A program made the translations under genes and the position numbers. From the NCBI GenBank assembly GCA_019454045.1, contig SKCR01021386.1, positions 1 to 64,000 on the forward strand: a stretch of 64,000 nt of DNA. Direction: 5' to 3'. The notes below the pieces were generated by a model. The model saw only the letters and a program-made list of their open reading frames with translations. It made no database searches and was not told the origin of the DNA. Source of the DNA: Zanthoxylum bungeanum. Taxonomy: Eukaryota; Streptophyta; Magnoliopsida; Sapindales; Rutaceae. Of this stretch, positions 11,943-22,900 are shown one piece after another. Each line of letters begins with the position of its first letter. Within the stretch, counting starts at the first letter, position 1.

Positions 11943-12844
11943 TTAGATTTCAGACAAAAGTAAGAAATCTTTTTTTTTCTAATAAGACAAAATATCTTAA
12001 AATACGTGGTATTTTTAAATTTTTAAAAAAAAATTATAAAATTCTAATGTCTTAAAATAAGTACCCTCCAGATATAAGTCATAATAATAAACAACACCTA
12101 TCCAATATTCCACATTGCTGAGGGGAAAAATCATGACCTAATATATTAGTCATGAGTTTCTCTAACCTACAGCAGATGCATGCATGACAGGTTATGTACT
12201 CAAATCAGATAATATATATTTGGTAGGTGGGCTTGGGATATTATAAAATATATTATAACCAATTTGCGACCTGATGTGTGAATATATACGATTTCGTTCC
12301 ATTCTATTTCTGATTCTCTCATGAGGACGTAATGACTTCAAGGTGAGAATATTATAATATCTCACATCATTAGTAAGGATGATCATGTATTAGCATAGTT
12401 TTCAGAACTAGATCGCATTGGTGGATTCGACCGGTAGAAGCATGAATCGTTCATGAGTCCAGCCCGATCATATATAAAAAATTAATCTGACAAAAAATCG
12501 GCCAAAATTGTACCGAATTGGCCCATTTTTTAAAAATTTTATATTTTTTTTAAATTTTTAATTAAATCAAATTATTTATTACATAAATCGATTTTATCGG
12601 TTTTTTGGATATGATTCAACCGATCGAATCAGTGACCCATTAAACCTTTTACATCATCGGTTCGATCTCGGTCCGGTTCGATTATGAAAATATTATTTAT
12701 TAGTATATAAGGCATGTATTTTTCTAACCTATTAGACACATTTAAGATTACGAAGCTCAATAACAAATAGATTCAAGACTTTATGAAAGAGTGGAATCAA
12801 GAAATGGATTTGTCCTCTTGAAGGAAATTAACCTTATTCAAAGA
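11943..12844. other. Duplicated intergenic sequence with an old GGTTCG-rich element
   Basis: It matches about 46070-46860 in copy B. The part at 12390-12705 (46490-46745 in B) is rich in CCGATC/GGTTCGA motifs and is probably a decayed MITE that predates the duplication. There is no coding sequence. Confidence 0.55.
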
Positions 12845-13154
12845 TGTTGATGCTGATTTTAAGCCCTAATGAACTTTGAAGCCCTAAAAATGGGTATAAG
12901 AGGTTTGCACTTAACTATGGTTCATGGTCCTTATGAGGATGAGAGATCGATGAATGGCTTAGTGCTGAGGAACACCACTATGGGTGTGTATTAATCGACT
13001 TTAACCAATTAATCGAACCGTTCCGACCCATTTTTTTATTACGGTTCGGTTAAATCGGTTATTGCGGTTAAAATTTTTAATTTTTTTCGATTATTTGGTT
13101 CGGTTACGGTTATGAGATTCGTATAACCGAACCGACCGATTAACCGAAATTAAA

Positions 13155-13205
<51 letters not shown>

Positions 13206-14785
13206 CGCGTGCGAATCCTTTAATTTTTTAGAGTCAAGATAGTATGCATGTAAACTCTCAATTGGTTGTAGTTATATTGATTTGATAATACTACCCGAAA
13301 ATAAAATTGATAAAATTCAAATGACAAGCTGCATTAACAGCTTGGTTTTGACTCCTTTTAATTTCTCTCAAGAATTTAAAGGTAAAAATACATAAAATTT
13401 CAAATGTGTAGATTTTGCATCGTGGTGAATTCGTGACCTTTAAAATTTCTAACATGGAAGGTTTGGAAGGAAATCTGAGGCCGTGACAATCATCGAGGGT
13501 TTAAAAAATATTTCTCTCGCATGTAATTAAATATAGATAGATTTAATCAAATGTTAGTTAGAATCGATATTTTTAGAATCGGATATGTGATCGAATTAGT
13601 GATCCAAAAAATTTAATGCGTCAGTGGTTCGACCGGTTGAAACGTTCTGAAAAAATCGGTAGAACCGACCTACATCATATATAATTTTACTAATTAAAAA
13701 TTATAAAAAATATTAAATTTTAATTTATTGGATTGGTTAATAACCGAATTAACCATAACCGACCGAAATATAATGGTTAATTGGTTAATGGTTATATGTC
13801 ATAAATTGGTTAAATCGGTCACAATTTTATTTAACCGAAAATATCGGTTACGGTTAAAAAATCAAGGATTAACTGACCGAACCGACCGATGCACACCTCT
13901 AAACACCACCCAAGGGCAGAACCGGTTGAGGATGATAGGTGGGGATACCGACCCGACCTGATGAAAATATATTAGATCATGTTGCATTTGAACATCTATG
14001 AAGTCTGATCCGAGGTGGTCCCATGATTATTGACCCGATCTGGTAAAGAATGAAGGTAGAGAATCCATCACCATTCACCTAGGCATGTTACCTGGGGACC
14101 GAGGTCGGGGTTGCAGTATCTTGTACTTGAGTATGGATGACGTAAGTCCTACATGAAAATTTGAGCCTCCAGAAGGCTGATATGACGGGAGTTAGTCAGA
14201 GACTTTCCTTCTGACACACAGAACAACATAAAAATGGTTGGATTGCAAGCTGTCACATGAACATAACGTGCAATGGAGGATAAAAATGGGAATTATGACT
14301 TTTTGTTGACATAGGGTGGTTGAGTTAGAATATCAAAGTTACTGTTTGCAGAGCAGTTGGGAAAATGAGCATGGGAGATAATGACAGGATGACGTGAACC
14401 GACGTCATGGGTTGGTGTAATAGTGGATTTAGAAGCCTATATAAAGAGGTTGAAGACTCTGATTTAAGGGTGGTTAGCAACTATTAGTATTTTCTACATT
14501 CCACAACTTGTAAAAGAGCTCTAAAAAATTTAGTGATAGAGAGAGAAAGCTAGTCGGTCTTAACCCGAGCTCGTATTAAAATTTCATTCATTTGCTTAAT
14601 TGAACGTAGGTTGGAGCCACTCTCCGCCGAACCACGTTAAACTTTTTTTTTTCTCTGTGATTTTCTATTTTCTTGCCAAGTTTGCTTTGGTTCCCAACAA
14701 ATCAAACAAATTCACTACTTGTAAGAGGCTTGTTCGAGGAATAAATTTCCTAAATTACCTCTGAAATGAAAAACAGCCGTCAACA
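12845..14785 (+). mobile_element. Solo LTR, copy A only, interrupted by a MITE
   Basis: It starts TGTTGATGCTG and ends AGCCGTCAACA. Its 3' third (ccgccgaaccacgttaaa onward) is clearly related to the end of the LTRs at 24580 and 28544, so it belongs to a sister family of the GAG-only element. Flanks are aaaga (12840-12844) and taaga (14786-14790), a one-base-diverged 5-bp target-site duplication. Copy B has the empty site near 46861, reading taaga. Without the 923-bp MITE and its target-site copy the LTR is about 1.0 kb. A TATA-like ctatataaag is at about 14436-14446. No internal domain remains. Confidence 0.85.
12979..13901. mobile_element. hAT-type MITE, 923 bp, nested in the solo LTR
   Basis: Perfect 8-bp target-site duplication aacaccac at 12971-12978 and 13902-13909. 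The ends are TATGGGTGTGTATTAATCG and, on the opposite strand, TAGAGGTGTGCATCGG, the same terminal type as the 35207 element. Subterminal regions are packed with ATCGGTT/AACCGAT motifs. An (AT)n tract lies at 13159-13202. It has no transposase, so mobility would depend on an autonomous hAT. Confidence 0.9.
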
Positions 14786-14790
14786 TAAGA

Positions 14791-15719
14791 TTTTTCATAT
14801 TGCATCATAATGAGATTTATCTTAACAAGTTTTATAGACTACGGTAAACTGACAATGATTAAGGATGAAAAAAAATGGAACTTCAATTGTTGGGAATCGT
14901 ATGATATTTCTTCATTTCTTAATATGATTTTCTAGGCTTTCACATAATGTTTTTAATACTAAGAAGTTATGGTTTCTATGAAAGCTGTGGATATCCTGAA
15001 CTGAAGATGCAGTCTTTTTTTTCCTCCATTTTTGTAATAAATTATTTAGTCTAATAGTAATCCAATCCAATATACCATCCACCCATGTGTTGGTTGCTTC
15101 TTATACTTGTCTTCTACTTTCATTTTGTTAAATAATTCAGTGTGTTTGTTTGTGGAGCTATTATTATTATTATTTATATTTTTAATCAAATTAAAAAGGG
15201 TTGATGTTAACATGAAGACTATTGATATCTAAGTTTTCTAAAAAGACTTTTCAACATTTCATTTTTCTCAGAAGGCCTCTAGCTGACATCAGTTGTATGG
15301 TCGTCATATGGTTCTAAGCTAAGATGTTATTTTATATTTATATTTGTTTAGCCGAAGGATTAGTCCCACGCACAAGGTCTGTGAAAATATATTTCATTCG
15401 TTAATCCGTCATTTTAATGGCGAGTGAGTATACATATTTGTATTTAGAATGATGATATCTAAATCATTTCTGAGATCCTCAAGTTAAAGAGTTTTTAAGG
15501 ATATTACACAAGTGACTCAATAGTTCATTAGCTTAACGAAATTTGGTCCAAAATAACATATAATCAAAGATTCAAAATATTGATTAATCACTTAAAATAA
15601 GAATTAATTAGTCATCTTCTTGGAAATTTTTATATAACTTCATTGCAAGTTCCATTTGGTCAGTCGACATAGAAAATTCACCATGTATATAAGTTGACTG
15701 GAAATTCAATGGCATGTTA
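14791..15719. other. Duplicated intergenic sequence
   Basis: It matches about 46861-48140 in copy B. A stretch of about 370 bp at 47563-47930 of copy B, including an (AT)n tract, is missing here near 15503. No gene or RNA is recognisable. Confidence 0.55.
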
Positions 15720-15870
15720 CCTCTAGGGTATAGTTTGATAACAAATGACTTGGGATTTAATTGTCAGGTCATGGATTCGAGTCCATATGGAATATTTCTT
15801 ATAAGAACCTGGAATAGTTGAGAATTTTACCTGCTTCACTTAAATCCGGCCGGATCGGATGATACAATAA
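15720..15870 (+). mobile_element. Old SINE remnant (copy A)
   Basis: The block from aatgactt through a B-box-like ggattcgagtcc (near 15774) to gaattttacctgcttc aligns with the reverse complement of the SINE at 17018. It has diverged and lost its tail. The copy B counterpart is at about 48146-48285, so it was present before the duplication. Confidence 0.65.
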
Positions 15871-17017
15871 CTAGATTTTCAACGTTTCTAAAAATTACTG
15901 GGTACAATCAAAATGAAAATAACATGCTTAAAATTATTAAAACAAGGCTACTGCTTTTAGGAAGGCAAGAGTGCTTTTTGGGTCCTAGCAAATTTGTATG
16001 TCTCGTGTCTTGAAAATTGGACACAAATGAGTATTAATTTGTCAATTTATTTTGGAAACATTTATGTAGTTTTGGAGGCGGCTGCTTGACTTAATTAAAT
16101 AGCTCATGGTGTTACTTTTTCGTATATTTAGAACTTTCCAAGTTCAAATTTTTCCACTTAATTATCGATTCTAATATATATTAGCTTAGTTTAATTTTTA
16201 ATTATTTTATTATTTGACTGGCTTTCTTGAATACACTTTCCTCATTTAATCCACGAAATTTCGTGCAAGTTTCTTTATAAAATTATAATTAATCCAAGTT
16301 AATATACATACTTATATATATAATTTATTTGTTATTTCTTATCCTTAATTAGAATTTTCAAAGGAAGATAGCTATAAATAGAGGGATTTAGAATATAGAT
16401 TAACAAATTAAAATAATTGAGCGAGCAGCAACTATACATAAAGTGATTCTCTAATGCTTCGTGAATGAAGTACAAATTATAAATTAACTAAATAATGTTT
16501 CATTTTCTCTTAGATCAATAATATATACACAGAAATGGTTATGTCATTTATTTCTACAAATCTCTCTTTCTATATGACATATTAAATATATAATCCAATG
16601 AATGAATGTGAACCCATTGAAAAAAAGAAGAAGAAGATATATATTGAAAATAATCAAAGCATGCTTTGATTTCCCATTTTCATTGACCATGTAAATTAAA
16701 CGGTCATAATATGTTTTGATTATTATATATATATATGATATATATATATTTTTTGGTGGGGACAAGAATTTGAAGCATGACTTTGAAATTGATGTTTGAT
16801 CTTTTGATGGATACCCTTATACATAGACCATGATTTGTCTAAATAATTTCCCATTACAGTTGTGATAACACCTTAAATATCTTGTATCAAATTAGTCTAA
16901 AGTACTAGTCCTTGAATTTTTGCGATACTTATGTTAATAGAAATGAATAGTTAAGATTTAATTATATAAATTTTTATTCAATAATTATTACTAAAATTGA
17001 AAAATCGGCCAATATTT
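15871..17017. other. Intergenic sequence upstream of the MIR cluster (copy A)
   Basis: It matches copy B 48290-49470. Apart from the TATA-like site noted separately it shows only AT-rich sequence and short TA runs. Confidence 0.5.
16373..16380 (+). promoter_or_regulatory. Candidate TATA box upstream of MIR pair (copy A)
   Basis: The sequence ctataaatagaggg is a near-ideal plant TATA box. It lies about 1.1 kb before the first hairpin and is kept in copy B at 48787-48794, although the sequence just downstream has a deletion there of roughly 110 bp. A pri-miRNA start near 16405 is plausible. The link to the hairpins is inference. Confidence 0.4.
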
Positions 17018-17195
17018 TTTTTGGAAACGTTGGAAACCTTGCCACCAAACCACCTGACCCAAATTTAAACAGAGCAGGTGAAATTCTCAGTTTCTCCAAA
17101 CTCTTACCAGAAATGCATCCATTATACTCGAACTCATGACCTGTCAACCAAACCCTAAGTCATTTCCCACCAAATCACACCTCTTGGGGGCACAG
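17018..17195 (-). mobile_element. SINE, pre-duplication copy (copy A)
   Basis: On the minus strand it has a tRNA-like head with a B-box region gttcgagt, a body matching the 6142 element, and a short A-rich tail seen as tttttttt near 17018. The orthologous insertion is at 49472-49645, so it predates the duplication. It differs from the younger copies at many sites. Confidence 0.75.
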
Positions 17196-17496
17196 GCGAA
17201 CATTTAACAAGACCATTTGCATAATTACTAAATACCATGAAATTTCTCAAGGTGGACTGCTCCCATCCTCTAACTTTCCCCTTTCTTTTTTACTCTACAT
17301 GTCCTAGTTTTAAAGCAAATTACAAGGTAAGAGAATTACTATAAAATTTCTTATCTTTGAACACATGGGCATGCATGTGTTTTCCAAAGACCTAGCTATA
17401 GCTAAATAGCAATTTCTCAGTTATTTCCTAAGACATTGAAACAATTTCCTATAAAATTCACACAAAAGAAGAAACAAAGAATAAGAGATCAAGTTA

Positions 17497-17583
17497 GGGC
17501 TTTTGTATCGCAGGAGAGATGGCACCAGCTGCAGCAGCTAGCTAGCAAGCAGCGTGTGCCATTCTCCTGTGATATGAGAACCC
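17497..17583 (+). ncRNA. MIR hairpin 1, miR3627/miR391-like (copy A)
   Basis: An 87-nt foldback. The 5' arm carries TCGCAGGAGAGATGGCACC (17508-17526) and the 3' arm carries gtgccattctcctgtgatat, which pairs with it across the whole duplex with a few mismatches; a loop of about 20 nt separates them. From memory, the 5' segment matches the miR3627 type of the miR390 superfamily. Compared with Arabidopsis miR391 (CGCAGGAGAGATAGCGCC) it differs at two positions. Relatives in this superfamily target transcripts such as autoinhibited Ca2+-ATPases. A similar hairpin follows 98 bp downstream, suggesting one polycistronic primary transcript. An 80-codon ORF across the hairpin (17436-17678) is most likely incidental. 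The same hairpin with an identical mature segment is at 49941 in copy B. The fold is my reading by eye, not a computed energy. Confidence 0.82.
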
Positions 17584-17680
17584 TTCAACTTGTTAATTTT
17601 GTCCAAATTTTTTTCTCTCATGCATTAATTCTCTTGCAGATGCATGATGCATGTGTTTGTTTATTTAATTACTTGTAATT

Positions 17681-17794
17681 AGGGCACTTTTGTCGCAGGA
17701 GAGATGGCACCAGCTGCTACATGCATGCGGATACTGGATACATACCAAGCTGATGCAGCAGCAGGTGCCATTTCTTCTGCAACATGAGAACCCT
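17681..17794 (+). ncRNA. MIR hairpin 2, miR3627/miR391-like (copy A)
   Basis: A 114-nt foldback starting agggcactt and ending gagaaccct. The mature-type segment TCGCAGGAGAGATGGCACC is at 17693-17711, preceded by TTG, giving the 22-nt form expected for miR3627-like RNAs. The 3' arm ggtgccatttcttctgcaac pairs with it, with few mismatches. The lower stem continues on both sides, as plant precursors usually do. The loop is longer and different from hairpin 1, so the pair arose by an older local duplication and has diverged outside the miRNA duplex. It is conserved at 50125-50242 in copy B, where the 3' arm has a 4-bp insertion (catg) in the lower stem. Confidence 0.85.
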
Positions 17795-19406
17795 GCAACT
17801 TAATTTTGCTCTCCAGCATGCATTTCATTTTTGTAATCAACAAGGTATGTACACAAATTCCAACTTTCTAACATTTTTATTTTACATGTATAAAAATTGA
17901 TTTGGAGACTAAAACTAACATATAATATATGTACTTTATAATTAGTTTTAATCTCCATATTATCCCCACTTAGGCTCTTTTAAACTTTGTTTTTGTTTGA
18001 TGCTTTAGCGTTTGTTTCAGTTTTTTGGCAACACAACTAATTTTGAGTTTTGACATGTAATGGTTTAGGAAACAGGCAAACGATCTAAACAGTGTTTTAT
18101 CAAATACTCTTTAACATCATCTTGACAGTAGCCTCAATAGATGTCGTTTGATGGCAAATAATTTAGGATTTAATTGTTTCAAACAACGAGACAAGTGATC
18201 AAAGTTCCTTTAGTTGTCTCAACCAGGCCGAGTTAACATATATGGACCTCATCGAGTCCGTTTCAATACTCTTAGAAAATCCCAAATCAACACAGTCGAG
18301 TTGGTATATCTCAACTTATTTCATCTTTCACGATACTTCTATTCTTGGGAGAACTCTTCTATACTACTATGTCAGATTTCTCTATTGAACCTCGTCTCTT
18401 TTTGGACCCTTGAATCTAATACAATACCAATTTTATCCCGTCTCTGCATTTGAACATTCTTCATGATGAAAAACCATCATCAAACAACCTTCAAAACAAA
18501 AGTTAATTCTTCCAAATCTTATTCCCAATGAATATATATATGGGATTTAAATTAATCCCCTTATACAAGTATTGGATATCTTATATTGAAACTCTGGTTA
18601 CATGTCTGATGAGCAAATGAAACAATGATGAAATAACAACTTTGGCATATAGGGAACAAATTTTTTTGAGTGGGGTTACTTAAACCCACTAAAAAAAATA
18701 AATAATAAATCAAGATGGATTTACAAAACAATCTATTTAAACACCCAATTACCAAATAATTGTAAAAAAAATAAATTGAAGATCCAAGTTGAAGGCTAGT
18801 ACATTAGGGAATTCAATATCTGGTTCTTCTAACTAACTGGTATTGTGATGTTGTTGATTTTTTTGGGGCAAAAATCAATTTTCTGAACTAAATCTTCCAG
18901 ATCCGTGACTCAAAACTGAAGAAATTTGAAGGCCAAGAAAGATCAGGTAGAGGAAGTTTAATAAAAGATCCATGATCCATGATTGTGCAAAATATTGGGA
19001 TTTATTCTTTTTATTTAATTTTAGTAAAACTTAGAGTAATGGAGGAAATTCAATAGAAAAAAATGAAAGAGAACAAGAACAGTAAAGAGATCAGCTCCCA
19101 AAAGCATAAAATTCAGAAAAGGCAAATCCTAAAAGACTGACAAAATTATGCATGATAACTGATAATAAGAAAAACCCTAACCCAAAAAGAAAAAAACACA
19201 TATGCTTGTTTATGTGTGTGTCTCTAAGAGAGGCAAATATAATGCGTGTGTGTATTGATTCTCAAAAAAAATATAATGCATTTATATAGTCGAAAGAGAA
19301 AGAATTTAATGGAGAATTAAAGTTGATAATTAACAAAATAAACAAAGCCAATATGTGACAGAGATGCAGCTACACAAAAATCAAAAGATGAGTACTCAAT
19401 ATAGAG
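17795..19406. other. Sequence between MIR hairpins (copy A)
   Basis: Partly matches copy B 50260-51171 and 56008-56690; the section at about 17830-18200 is replaced by unrelated sequence in copy B (50275-50630). The site aaataattg|taaaa at about 18756-18770 is the unoccupied form of the copia insertion at 51172. No coding sequence is credible. Confidence 0.55.
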
Positions 19407-19520
19407 GATGGAGGGAGTCTTGTTGCCGGGAGATGGAGCTTAATTATGAATTACCTGCAAGAGGCAAATGCCAATATATATATAGGTGCCATCTCTCCGG
19501 CTACAAGAGACCCTACAGCC
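19407..19520 (-). ncRNA. MIR hairpin 3, opposite strand (copy A)
   Basis: The plus strand reads gtcttgttgccgggagatgg (about 19417-19436) and then the near-complement ggtgccatctctccggctac (19485-19504), with a loop of about 45 nt. On the minus strand the 5' arm contains AGCCGGAGAGATGGCACC, the miR3627-like core, with substitutions near the 5' end; the 3' arm is the star-like strand. The copy B version (56766-56787) reads CGCCGG at the same place, one base from the hairpin 1/2 sequence over this stretch. The minus orientation is preferred because that arm resembles the known family; the plus strand would also fold. It lies 1.6 kb beyond hairpin 2, and a CT tract (GA on the transcribed side) adjoins its upstream end. 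Confidence 0.65.
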
Positions 19521-19542
19521 TCTCTCTCTCTCTCTCTCTCTC
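19520..19542. repeat. (CT)n microsatellite (copy A)
   Basis: About 11 CT units directly beside the third MIR hairpin. The same site in copy B has expanded to about 220 bp. Confidence 0.95.
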
Positions 19543-22500
19543 AATTAATTTGCAAGGATGATTGCTTTTGTGTATGTCTGTATGAAACTTTATATATATA
19601 TATATAGAGAGAGAGAAAGAGAGCATTGTGTGTAAAGTGCATACGTTTGCATATGGTAATGGATGATGAAGGATTAATACTATAAACATCAACTAAATTG
19701 GTATTGCGATTAAAAAAGTGTGGTGAACATATATTGATTTGATATGTAATTTTGATAAGTGAGTCAATTGACAAAAAAAAAAAAAAAAAAAACTTAATGG
19801 TAGAAATTAAAACTTGTATTTTCTAAAATCGCATGGACTAAATTTTATATTTTTAAAACTGTTGGGACTAAAGTGTCAGTAGTTGAGTGTCATTTTCTCT
19901 TTTTAATATTTTAATAGTGGGTAAAAAGTAATAAATCTTATTTTTTATAAAACTTGTTTTTTTAAAAGAAATCACGATTAACAATCATAAATTTTATCAT
20001 TAACCAAATACTTAAAAATTATGTTCTAATCATAATATAGTTTTGTTACCTTATCATAAATCAAACCACAATATCAAACGGAGCTGAGATAAAACCACAT
20101 TAAAACGACGTCGTTTTCATCTTTTTTGAAGTTACCATCAAAACATGATCATTTCCATGGTAATTTTTCCCTATTTTGTCCATATTTAGTTTCCTTAATA
20201 TTTTTTAATAATTAATAGAGCATATAGTTAATTATTTTTTTAAATTAATTAATTACTCCTTTTAAATACTTTTGCAGTTGCCATAGACGAACTAGGTGGC
20301 CCGCCTATAGCCCCCGAAATTATAACTTATAAAAAACTAATGGTTAGGGATCCCAAATTCTTTTTATTATAATATTTTACTATGGTCAGTGACCTCAAAA
20401 TATAAAAATCACATTACACCCCGAGAACATCAGGATCAGCCCTGCTTTTCAATCACTCATGTATTCCTAAAAATTAAAATATGATATACATAATTACAAT
20501 AACAGTGATGGATACTAGCTAGTAAAATTAACTATGTTTTAACTAGATAAATATTTTTTTAACTATGTTTTAACTATAAAAATATTTGTTAACTATGTTA
20601 ATTTATCCCATTAATCAATGAGTTCACACCCTTAAATTTATTTTGAGAGCATGAGATCACGGGCTATTAGCATAATAGCAATGACTTTTTTAAATAATAA
20701 AAAAAAAAAGTGGGGCCATTGAAACTTGAAAATGATTCACCACAACTTCAATAATATATGGAGATGACTCTGTGCCTTTGGAATAACTTTTGCACTCTCA
20801 TTATTATTGCCCAATACTCTCTCATAGTCTCATTCCATATATTATTGAAGCATCTTCATGATCGTTATGACATGTTTTCACTTTTATTATTTTATCTTTC
20901 AAAAAGGTAAAATTATAGTGAAAGAAAGATCATTAAATGCTTGAAAAAAATTGAGAAATTAATATTAACCTGTTATTAACAACAAAATAATGGGAAATCA
21001 TCAAAAGTATACAAAAATATTAAGACAATCATTATTTGGTTTTTATGTTAAAATTAACCAAAATAATTCATTTTGGAGGAAATTCTCCTTCCTCTTCAAA
21101 TTCAATTCTCTCTTTGTGTGTTGTAATTTCTCTATCAAAAATTCACTTTATATTTCACTTCTATCATCCACTCCAAAACTCTCAACACAACTCATTCCGT
21201 TAAAATTAGCTATAACAATGAAGGCAATAGTATATGTAGAATGATGGGATTAAATATGTAAGATTTTATTAAAAAAATTATAGGTAATAATAGAGCACAA
21301 AAAGTGTTCGATAAAATATCAATCTTAGGTGAGTGTGTGATGGGTGCGAGTGCGATGTGTGTCGTCACATACTCATCACACAGCCATTTTTCTTTGTTAT
21401 GATTTGTTGACTTGAAGGAAGAGTTAAGAGTTTGTTTCAAGTATAATTTTGTCCAAACAGAGTTTATTTGGCTAATTGGGTTATAAAAACATAATAATGA
21501 CTACATATGTTATATACTTTTTTTTTTGGACTTATTTTTAATAGTTTCCCCAAAATAATTGGCTACAAGGGCGTGAAATTTTATTTTAAGTAATTTTATT
21601 TAATTTGTCAGTTGAATTTTATTTTTAAGTAATTTTTAAATAAAACAAACTACAAAAAATATTACATTGCACATAAGATGATTTAAATTTCTATGCATGT
21701 TAATTTTTCATTTTAAATTGAATGGTATTTTATTCGATTTTTATTTTATATTCAAATGGTCTTTAAAAAGTAGTATTTATATGTCAACTTTTCACAGATG
21801 CCATGCATTTTAAATTAATTCACATGAAATGCCAACAAATTGATTTTAATTACCTTGCTTAATTACTATTAATGCGGTAGTCTAAAAGTTCATTATATTA
21901 ATTGTAGTTCAATTGAGATTCTTGGAATACATGGTAGTGTTGTGCCAAATCAAACAAATTGAAAATGTTCATGTTAAATTAATTAAAATTAATTGACACA
22001 CACACTAATGGGTAGGCCAAAAGTTACATTCTTTAATTCATTTGTAAGAATATATATATTCTGTCATGATCTTAAAAGTTTTAGGTGCCAAATACACGTA
22101 CTGAGAAATTACTAAGCCAACCCTATGAAGAAAAATGTCTTGCATAGTTTTTTTTTTTTTTTTTTTTTTTATGAAGTTGAAATAAAATTCATTCCTAAAA
22201 CATCAAAATGATATAATTACATGATCATAATAGCTCGAAAATAAATTTATGATATACTAAGATTCAAATTAATTAGAATAAAATTGAATAACACAAAGGT
22301 GAATTATACATGCATAGTTATAACTATTGATTCTGATAAATATTACAAAGCGACTTATGCCCTTAGAAGTTTGAAAGATTGAAGAAATTTCTACAACAAA
22401 ATTCTTATTATCTTTTGCTAATACTTTTGCAAAGGTTACCCTCGGAATAATCAACAGAGATGATTGACTGAACCTTAAAATTTAGACTAAAATTAAGATT

Positions 22501-22900
22501 TTAAATCTAAAGAAAATTCAATTTTTATAAGATAATATGGTTTTTATTTTTTTTGTCATTTATGGATAATATCCCTATTTTAATAACCCTCAGGACAGCA
22601 CCAATTGGGAGTTTCGGCCATGGCTATCTAGGGTTTCAGGATTTTATAGCCTATTATAATTTCCAACAGAACAAAACTGATCTCAAAAGTCTAGAGTTGG
22701 ATTTGGATTTGAAGTGCCCATATGTACTGTAAAGAAGCTTTTGATGATAGTTATACAAGAGTTGATATTTGAAACCCAAGGTTATTATCTCATCAACTTT
22801 CAATAATCATTTTTATTGAAAGGGTGGATAGGTTTAAAGTACATTATTCACATATATTTTATAAATGAATTTGGATTCAATACTGAGTAGAACTTTACAC
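19543..22900. other. Duplicated intergenic sequence (copy A)
   Basis: Collinear with 57022-61981 of copy B apart from B-specific elements. It holds the unoccupied site for the B SINE near 21012-21030 (acaaaaatattaagac) and a poly(T) run at about 22148-22170. The section 21025-21440 exists once here but twice in tandem in copy B. No gene is recognisable. Confidence 0.6.

Noticed and set aside
13159..13202. (AT)n tract as a hAT terminal or replication origin
   Set aside because: A simple microsatellite in the MITE interior, with no supporting motif.
17436..17678. 80-codon ORF over the MIR hairpin (also 49880-50122) as a small protein gene
   Set aside because: It lies across a perfect foldback, has no family features, and amino-acid differences between copies are not biased to silent sites. 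It is better explained by the pri-miRNA; a miRNA-encoded peptide would need ribosome data.
18600..18630. ctgatgag...gaaac as a hammerhead ribozyme (also 51018)
   Set aside because: The bases between the two conserved boxes cannot form stem II and there are no flanking stems.
21210..21440. Minus-strand ORF and the 20990-21244 plus-strand ORF as genes
   Set aside because: Their copy B counterparts are shifted or tandemly duplicated without frame conservation.
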